The position numbers and the translations under genes were made by a program. A DNA stretch of 64,000 bases, taken from contig NZ_CP014517.1 in the NCBI RefSeq assembly GCF_001577265.1, forward strand, positions 4,066,501-4,130,500. Reading direction: 5' to 3'. Below, in pieces: positions 58,783-64,000 of this stretch. The number at the start of each line of letters is the position of its first letter. The stretch's first letter is position 1. The notes under the pieces were generated by a model. That model saw nothing but the letters and a program-made list of their open reading frames with translations, was not told the DNA's origin and made no database searches. This DNA is from Variovorax sp. PAMC 28711. GTDB taxonomy: Bacteria; Pseudomonadota; Gammaproteobacteria; Burkholderiales; Burkholderiaceae_C.

Positions 58783-59708
58783 ATTCAATCGACACCGAAG
58801 ACTTCATCACCCCGCGTTACGACGTGGCAATCGAAAGCGACGTGCGCTACGGCGAAGCGGTCGTGGACTTTGGCACGACACCGCGCACGCGGCCACTGCT
58901 GCTCGACATCTACCGTCCCGTCGGTGCACCGGACGTGGCCAGGCCCGCGCTCGTGCTGGCGTTTGGCGGTGCGTTCCACCGCGGCTCGCGGCAGACCGAC
59001 ATCGTTCAGGAAGACGGTCACGAGAACACGCCGATCTCGGGTTACTGCCACGAGTTCGCGCGACGTGGCTATGTGTGCTTTTCCATCGACTACCGACTCA
59101 CGCCTGAAGACCCGCAACCCGGCACCACGCCGCTCTTGCTGAACCCGATGGGCATCAGCCGCGACCGGATCGATTTCGTGCGCCGAATCATGGGCTTGCC
59201 GCCCTCGACGCCCGTGATGATCGCCAACGCGATCGAAGCGGCCATCGACGACATGGGGACGGCCATCGACTGGGTGCACGCCAACGCGCAGGCATTGGGC
59301 GTGGCGCCGGACCGCATCGCCGCGGGCGGCTTCTCGGCCGGCGCCATGATGGCGCTCGCAGCCGCCTACGGCCAGAAGAGCCCAGCGGCGGCCGTGGTCG
59401 CGCTGTCGGGTGCGATGGGCATCGCCGAGATGCACAAGTACATCGTCGCCGCGGACGCGCCGCCGGCCATCCTGTTCCGCGGCGCGAACGATTTGCCCGG
59501 CATGGGCCCGATCAACGACGCGCTGCATCTGCACATGCAGACCCTCGGCGTCGACCACGAGAGCTACATCGTCGACGACGGCTCTCACTTCTATCCGGCC
59601 TGCGCATCGATCACTCCCGTCGCAGGCACGCACCATGCGAGCGTCGAGGATGCGATCGCGCGCTTCCTCGCCACGCGCATGGTCGCGGCTCCAGGAATCG
59701 CTGCGTGA
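58779..59708 (+). CDS. Alpha/beta-hydrolase (esterase), first of two paralogues
   Basis: The 309-residue enzyme shows LVLAFGGAFHRGSRQTD as oxyanion-hole loop, the tyrosine-rich FSIDYRLTPEDP strand of carboxylesterases, the nucleophile elbow AGGFSAGAMMALAAAYG (Ser), and a DDGSHFYPA segment with the likely catalytic His. It resembles the second hydrolase at 61649 closely (same FGGAFHRGS and GGFSAGA motifs). It has no signal peptide. It is coupled to the LacI gene (ATGA) and to the DMT transporter (GTGA). Confidence 0.88.
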   Translation: MNSIDTEDFITPRYDVAIESDVRYGEAVVDFGTTPRTRPLLLDIYRPVGAPDVARPALVLAFGGAFHRGSRQTDIVQEDGHENTPISGYCHEFARRGYVCFSIDYRLTPEDPQPGTTPLLLNPMGISRDRIDFVRRIMGLPPSTPVMIANAIEAAIDDMGTAIDWVHANAQALGVAPDRIAAGGFSAGAMMALAAAYGQKSPAAAVVALSGAMGIAEMHKYIVAADAPPAILFRGANDLPGMGPINDALHLHMQTLGVDHESYIVDDGSHFYPACASITPVAGTHHASVEDAIARFLATRMVAAPGIAA

Positions 59709-60673
59709 CGACGAGGGCGACGCAGCAAGTGCCGACCGCAGGCGCGGGCCCGCTCGCTTTCGGCAGCCGCGACCTCGTCGCTGCGCTGGGCGTGGTCGTC
59801 ATCTGGGGCCTCAACTTCGTGGCAATGAAGTTCTCGCTGCGCGACTTCACGCCGTTCCAGCTGGGCGCCGCGCGCTACGTCTTCGCGGCGTTGCCGCTGG
59901 TGCTGCTGGTCAAGCGCCCCCAGTTGCCGATGCGCTGGCTCGTCTACTACGGGTTGGCGCAAGGCGTGGGTCAGTTCGGCCTGCTGTTCGTGGCGCTGCA
60001 GGCCGGCATGACGGCCGCGCTGGCGTCGGTCGTGATGCAGACGCAGCTGTTCTTCACCACGCTGCTCGGCGTGGTGCTGCTGCACGAGCGCATCGGCGGG
60101 CCGCTGCGCATCGGACTGGCGCTGGCCGCCATCGGATTGGGCTGCTTCGCGCTCAACTTCGTCGGTGGTGGCGCGGCCGGTGGCACCACCCTGCTCGGCC
60201 TGCTGCTGAATCTGTGCGCTGCCGCGATGTGGGGTGTCTCGAACATCATCACGCGCAAGGCGCAACAGTCGCACCCGCACTACGACGCGCTCGGCTTCGT
60301 GGTGTGGAGCAGCCTGGTGCCCATCCTGCCCTTCGTGGCGATGAGCCTGCTGTTCGATCCGGTCGCGGTGCGCTGGCAGTGGCTGCACGCGAGCGTCGGC
60401 GCGTGGCTGGGCGCGGCGTATCTGGGCTGGGTCGCCACGATCCTCGCCTACGCGATGTGGACCGGACTTTTCAAGCGCCACCCGGCAAATCGCGTCGCGC
60501 CCTTCAGCCTGGGCGTGCCGGTGGTCGGCCTCGCGGCCGGCATGGGCCTGCTGGGCGAAACCATCACCGCGTGGCAGTGGGCCGGCATCGCCTTCGTGGT
60601 CGCCGCGCTGGCCGCGGTGATGTTCGGCGGCCGCCTTTCCAACACGAATTTCTTTATCCGGAGATCGATGTGA
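59705..60673 (+). CDS. EamA/DMT-family transporter
   Basis: The 322-residue protein has ten predicted helices in two EamA repeats: VVVIWGLNFVAMKFSLRDFT, PFQLGAARYVFAALPLVLLV and LASVVMQTQLFFTTLLGVVL in the first, and AAAMWGVSNIITRKAQQSH and PFSLGVPVVGLAAGMGLLGE in the second. The group contains amino-acid and metabolite exporters such as EamA (cysteine) and YedA. It starts at GTG on the hydrolase stop and overlaps the Bug gene start, so it probably exports a breakdown product or the same solute. Confidence 0.9.
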   Translation: MTTRATQQVPTAGAGPLAFGSRDLVAALGVVVIWGLNFVAMKFSLRDFTPFQLGAARYVFAALPLVLLVKRPQLPMRWLVYYGLAQGVGQFGLLFVALQAGMTAALASVVMQTQLFFTTLLGVVLLHERIGGPLRIGLALAAIGLGCFALNFVGGGAAGGTTLLGLLLNLCAAAMWGVSNIITRKAQQSHPHYDALGFVVWSSLVPILPFVAMSLLFDPVAVRWQWLHASVGAWLGAAYLGWVATILAYAMWTGLFKRHPANRVAPFSLGVPVVGLAAGMGLLGETITAWQWAGIAFVVAALAAVMFGGRLSNTNFFIRRSM

Positions 60674-61638
60674 ACGTTGCAAGAAGTCTTTGTATGGCCC
60701 TTGGGCTGGTGCTGTCGGCAGGCGCGGTCCAGGCGCAGGCGTTTCCCGACAAGCCGATCAAGCTGGTGGTGCCGTTCCCGGCGGGCGGCGGCACCGACAT
60801 CGTCGCGCGCAAGCTCGGCGAGCATCTTCGGCAAGACCTCGGCCAGCCGATCGTCGTCGACAACAAGCCCGGTGCCAGCGGCAACATTGGCGCCGACAGC
60901 GTTGCCCGGTCGTCGCCAGACGGCTACACGCTGATGCTGACTGCAGCACCCTTTGCCATCGCGCCGGCGGTGTTCAAGGGCCTGTCGTTCGACCCGGTGA
61001 AAGACTTCGAGCCGGTGGCGCAGATCGCGATCGTTCCCCTGCTGCTGGTGACGCGGGCCGACTCGCCCATTCGTTCGGTGGCCGACCTGATCGCGACTGC
61101 GAAGAAGTCGTCGGCGCCGCTCAGCTACGCGACCTTCGGCAACGGCGCGCCGCCGCACCTCGTCGGCGAACGCATCCAGGCCCTCGGCGGCTTCAAGCTC
61201 ACCCACGTTCCGTACAAGGGCGGCCAAGCCGCGCTTCCGGACATTCTTTCGGGGCTGGTCGACGTGGCGATCATGGATGTCGTCTCGATGACGCCGCTCA
61301 TCAAGGCCGGTCGCCTGCGTGCGCTGGCCATCACCGGATCGAGCCGCTCGCCGGCGCTGCCCGACGTGCCGACGCTGACGCAAGCCGGCATCCCGTTCGA
61401 CACGGTCGGCTGGTACGCGGTCTTCGCGCCGGCCAGGCTGAGCCCCGCCACGGCGGCGCGGCTCAACGCGTCGATCAACAAGGCGATGGCGCAGCCGGAC
61501 ATGCAGCGTCTGCTGATCGATGGCGGCGCCATCCCCGTCGCGCCGGCACCCTCGGCCGCCGAGTGGCGCGCCGCCTTCGCCGACAACGTGAAGGTGTGGG
61601 GCGAAGTCGCCCGCACCAGCAACATCACGATGGACTGA
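60670..61638 (+). CDS. Bug/TctC-family tripartite tricarboxylate-type binding protein
   Basis: The 322-residue protein starts at GTG on the previous stop, with a CGGAG site 8 bases upstream. The signal peptide is CMALGLVLSAGAVQA. The mature part is typical of Bug proteins: DKPIKLVVPFPAGGGTDIVA, VDNKPGASGNIGADSVARS, LTHVPYKGGQAALPDILSGL, and LPDVPTLTQAGIPFDTVGWY. Bug proteins bind carboxylates or aromatic acids. The usual TctA/TctB membrane partners are absent from this operon, so it may work with another transporter or act as a sensor. Confidence 0.92.
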   Translation: MNVARSLCMALGLVLSAGAVQAQAFPDKPIKLVVPFPAGGGTDIVARKLGEHLRQDLGQPIVVDNKPGASGNIGADSVARSSPDGYTLMLTAAPFAIAPAVFKGLSFDPVKDFEPVAQIAIVPLLLVTRADSPIRSVADLIATAKKSSAPLSYATFGNGAPPHLVGERIQALGGFKLTHVPYKGGQAALPDILSGLVDVAIMDVVSMTPLIKAGRLRALAITGSSRSPALPDVPTLTQAGIPFDTVGWYAVFAPARLSPATAARLNASINKAMAQPDMQRLLIDGGAIPVAPAPSAAEWRAAFADNVKVWGEVARTSNITMD

Positions 61639-61648
61639 CGGGCACCCG

Positions 61649-62629
61649 ATGACCGAATCGATGAACCCCCTGGAGGCCCGACTCGTGGCCGGTGGCGGCA
61701 CGGTGCAGCGCGACATCGTCTATGGCGATGGCCAGGTCGGCTGGAGCGCGACAGGCGGCCCGACCACGCGCCCGCTCGCGATGGACGTCTACCTGCCCGC
61801 AAGGCATGACGACGTCGCACGACCTGCGCTCGTGATGGCGTTCGGCGGCGCCTTCCACCGCGGCTCGAAGGAAAACGACAGCTTCGGCGCGGAAGCCGGC
61901 AACACCTCGGTGGCGGAGTACTGCCTGCGGTTCGCGCTGCAGGGCTACGTCGCTTTCTCGATCGACTACCGCCTCGTCCCCGAAGACCCGGCACCCGGGG
62001 CGACACCGGTCATCGGCTCGCCCGACCAGATCCCCACCTCGCGCATCGACGTGGTGCGCCGGTTGATGGCGCTCGACCCTGCCACGCCCGACATGCTCTG
62101 GCGCGGCATCGAAGCGGCGAGCGACGACATGGCGAGCGCGGTGCAGTTCGTGCACGACAACGCAACGTCATGGAACGTCGATCCGGCGCGGATCGCGATC
62201 GGGGGTTTCTCGGCGGGCGCGCGCACCGCGCTCAACGCGGCCCTCGGCGAAAACGCACGCGTCGCCGCGGTCGTGTCGCTGTCGGGTTACGTCAGCCCCG
62301 ACGACATGGCGCGGCATCTGCAGACGGCGCCCAACGGCCCGGCCGTGTTGCTGGTGTACGGCGACGAAGACCTCGAATACGTGCGCAAGGGCACGCCGCA
62401 GATGGCCCGGGCGATGTGCGACGCAGGCCGGTTGTGCGAGGTCGCGTGCGTCGGCGGATCGGGGCATTTCTATCGGGCCGAGGCGGCAGTGCGCGCGGTT
62501 GGCGACGCGGGTCCGGCAAGCCGTCGAACGGTGCAGCAGACCTTCGAGGATTTCCTCGCACGGCACATCGGCCCCGGCGCACCGCAAGCCGCTCAGAGCG
62601 GCAGCACGTCGCCGATGTCGTCGCCCTGA
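61649..62629 (+). CDS. Alpha/beta-hydrolase (esterase), second of two paralogues
   Basis: The 326-residue enzyme shares with the hydrolase at 58779 the loop LVMAFGGAFHRGSKEND, FSIDYRLVPEDPAPG and the nucleophile elbow IGGFSAGARTALNAAL. The acid/His region reads LLVYGDEDLEYVRKG then GGSGHFYRAEA. The second copy is longer at the C-terminus, with a small-residue tail. The two genes flank the DMT and Bug genes, so a duplication within the operon is likely. It ends the ten-gene run; its last 37 bases overlap the convergent patatin-like gene. Confidence 0.88.
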   Translation: MTESMNPLEARLVAGGGTVQRDIVYGDGQVGWSATGGPTTRPLAMDVYLPARHDDVARPALVMAFGGAFHRGSKENDSFGAEAGNTSVAEYCLRFALQGYVAFSIDYRLVPEDPAPGATPVIGSPDQIPTSRIDVVRRLMALDPATPDMLWRGIEAASDDMASAVQFVHDNATSWNVDPARIAIGGFSAGARTALNAALGENARVAAVVSLSGYVSPDDMARHLQTAPNGPAVLLVYGDEDLEYVRKGTPQMARAMCDAGRLCEVACVGGSGHFYRAEAAVRAVGDAGPASRRTVQQTFEDFLARHIGPGAPQAAQSGSTSPMSSP

Positions 62630-63666
62630 AGGCGCTCCGCCAGTTCGTCCGCCAGCCGCTCCGCCTCGCGCGCCGCGCGGTCCCACGCGGTGATGCGCGC
62701 CTCGGGATCGTTCGCGTAGTGGATGAAGTCCTTGCGGTCGGGCAGCTTGGCATGGGGCAGCGTGCGGATCCATTCCGGGTCGGGCGCCAGCACCACCATG
62801 CGATCGAGAAAGCCGGTGGCGCGATGCCGCCACTTCAATCCCTTGTCGAGCCAGCCCGGCACCACCGCCTGCTGGAAATGCGGATACAGCACCAGGCCCG
62901 CGTCGCGCGGCGTGTAGTCCAGGTGCAGGTGGTAGTCGGTGATGCCGCCGTCCCAGTAAGCGCCGCGCGGGCCGCCGGGAATGTCGTGAACCGCTTCGAG
63001 CAAGAAAGGGATCGCGCATGAGGCCTGCAGCGCGAGGTTGAAGTTCGCGTCACTCAGGTCGAACTGGCGCGTGCGGAAATCGCGCGTGTCGAACGGCAGC
63101 GCAGCGCCGGGCGTGGAAAATACGCAGCGTTCCAGCCATGCGCCGAGGCTCTTGCGGTGCACGCTGTTGGTCGCGAAAGCGCCGAGGTAGCCGACCGGCG
63201 TGCGCGCCCTGCCCTCGCGCCCCAGGATGTGCCGGCCACGCGAGGTGACCACGTGCAGCCGGTAACGCGGATGGTTGAGCACTTCGCCGACGCGCCCGCG
63301 GTAGAACGACGCCAGGTTGGCCGCGAAGCTCTGGCTGACTTGCCGCGCGGTGAGCCGCTTTTGCCCCGCCGGCAGGTCGTAGCGCTGCCGGACGTAGTCG
63401 TGTTCGAGGCGCTGGAACGCCGCCACCGGGTCGTCGAGGCAGGCCGTGGCGAGCCGCCAGGCGCCGATGGAGGCGCCCACCAGATCGACCGGCTGGCTCG
63501 AGCGCGGCAGCCAGTCGCCGAACAGGAAGCGATCGATGGGACCGAGGATGAGGCCCTTCGGCCCGCCCGCCGCGCCGGGGATGGTGCGCACGTCCTTGGG
63601 CTGCAGGCCGTGCGCGGCAATGTGTTTGCGTGCCGCGGGGCCGGCGTAGATGCGGAGCGCTTTCAT
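62593..63666 (-). CDS. Patatin-like phospholipase
   Basis: The 357-residue protein has the patatin features: an oxyanion segment PGAAGGPKGLILGPID, nucleophile elbow LVGASIGAWRLA (Ser near residue 67, GxSxG) and the catalytic Asp in YWDGGITDYH. It is a cytoplasmic lipid acyl hydrolase; no secretion signal is present. The start overlaps the stop of the HipA-like kinase gene (ATGA), so both are made from one message. This linkage is unusual enough to note, since patatins serve as effectors in several immune systems. Confidence 0.85.
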   Translation of the reverse strand: MKALRIYAGPAARKHIAAHGLQPKDVRTIPGAAGGPKGLILGPIDRFLFGDWLPRSSQPVDLVGASIGAWRLATACLDDPVAAFQRLEHDYVRQRYDLPAGQKRLTARQVSQSFAANLASFYRGRVGEVLNHPRYRLHVVTSRGRHILGREGRARTPVGYLGAFATNSVHRKSLGAWLERCVFSTPGAALPFDTRDFRTRQFDLSDANFNLALQASCAIPFLLEAVHDIPGGPRGAYWDGGITDYHLHLDYTPRDAGLVLYPHFQQAVVPGWLDKGLKWRHRATGFLDRMVVLAPDPEWIRTLPHAKLPDRKDFIHYANDPEARITAWDRAAREAERLADELAERLQGDDIGDVLPL

Positions 63667-64000
63667 GCCTTGTCTCGAAGCCGTCCCAGCGCGATGGCGT
63701 TGGCCGCGGCGGTTGCCCGGAAGCCGTCGCCGATGCGGCGGTCCCCGCCCACCGCGAGCCAGAAAGCGGATGCTGCATCGCATGCCTCGTGCCAAACGGC
63801 GCGTTGAGACGGCAAGGGCAGCGTGGGCTCGAAGCTGTGCCGCGGCACTTCGCCGCCACCCAACGGCGCGTACCGCATGGGGAGCATGTCGTACATCGGC
63901 GCGAGCGCCAGCCGCCCCGCTTCCGGGCGAAAACTCAGATTGCCGGCATGCATGTCGGTGTTGGCGATGAGTCTGCCGAACCACCAGAGGCGCTGCACGC
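63663..64000 (-). CDS. HipA/YjjJ-like serine/threonine kinase, C-terminal part
   Basis: This is the last ~111 residues of a gene entering from the right edge on the minus strand. It contains FGRLIANTDMHAGNLSFRPE, then LALAPMYDMLPMRYAPLGGG, which match the catalytic loop (HxxN) and the metal-binding D of HipA-family kinases, most like the stand-alone YjjJ group. HipA proteins phosphorylate translation components such as GltX. The N-terminus and any HipB partner are outside the window. Confidence 0.8.
   Translation of the reverse strand, partial: VQRLWWFGRLIANTDMHAGNLSFRPEAGRLALAPMYDMLPMRYAPLGGGEVPRHSFEPTLPLPSQRAVWHEACDAASAFWLAVGGDRRIGDGFRATAAANAIALGRLRDKA

Noticed and set aside
1..64000. tRNA, rRNA, CRISPR arrays, transposases, integrases
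   Set aside because: None could be recognised by reading both strands; a tRNA or ncRNA search program would be needed to exclude small RNAs.

Overview
The window is GC-rich, densely coded DNA from a betaproteobacterium, most likely a member of the Comamonadaceae close to Variovorax. The indications are the gene families present (Bug/TctC binding protein, TAXI-TRAP, PilZ-HolB-Tmk block), frequent ATGA/GTGA start-stop overlaps, and GTG/TTG starts. No rRNA, tRNA, CRISPR array or insertion sequence was recognised. The genus is an inference.

Layout. 1-4.3 kb: the 3' end of a PQQ glucose-dehydrogenase-type gene coupled to cyoABCD (bo-type quinol oxidase), with a convergent MarR regulator. 5.0-13.8 kb: a TctB-like minigene, a degenerate LytM lipoprotein, an SH3b protein, an MscS channel, a TAXI-TRAP transporter with DUF1850, DUF2254, a Na+/H+ antiporter and a DUF1499 lipoprotein. 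13.9-28.9 kb: the most interesting region, described below. 28.9-36.4 kb: DUF72, a FixJ-type two-component pair with a GlcG protein and an ankyrin protein, PaiB-like, TadA fused to a broken hydrolase, and LD-carboxypeptidase, closed by a strong terminator. 36.4-41.8 kb: a cyclase-FHA protein, DUF3750, and two ankyrin genes flanking an AT-richer patch of small orphan genes. 41.8-46.6 kb: housekeeping block tatD, pilZ, holB, tmk, mltG and ygfZ. 46.6-51.6 kb: a thioesterase-GNAT fusion, an HSL esterase, an iron alcohol dehydrogenase, YnfA and a flavin monooxygenase. 51.8-62.6 kb: a ten-gene single-strand operon with a Dpp-type ABC importer, SnoaL-like protein, LacI regulator, two paralogous esterases, a DMT exporter and a Bug protein. 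62.6-64 kb: a patatin-like protein coupled to a HipA/YjjJ-like kinase that runs off the window.

Main discovery candidate. Four copies of one promoter, TGTAAG(A/C)A-N14/15-CGTC(C/T)AA, occur as two divergent pairs, in the intergenic gaps at 14.77-14.85 kb and 24.11-24.18 kb. They face four transcription units: (i) DUF302-rhodanese; (ii) ECF sigma factor, zinc-finger anti-sigma, beta-propeller protein and YnjF-type CDP-alcohol phosphatidyltransferase; (iii) HAD remnant, VTT-flavoprotein, two 'arsenosugar-type' glycosyltransferases, DUF3047, SelD-type flavoprotein and nucleoside hydrolase; (iv) YnjBCD ABC transporter and a small-molecule kinase. This looks like one ECF-controlled regulon of about 14 genes. 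Its gene families resemble the uncharacterised E. coli ydjXYZ-ynjABCDEF locus, extended with sugar/nucleoside enzymes. The promoters are read directly from the sequence; the shared function is inference.
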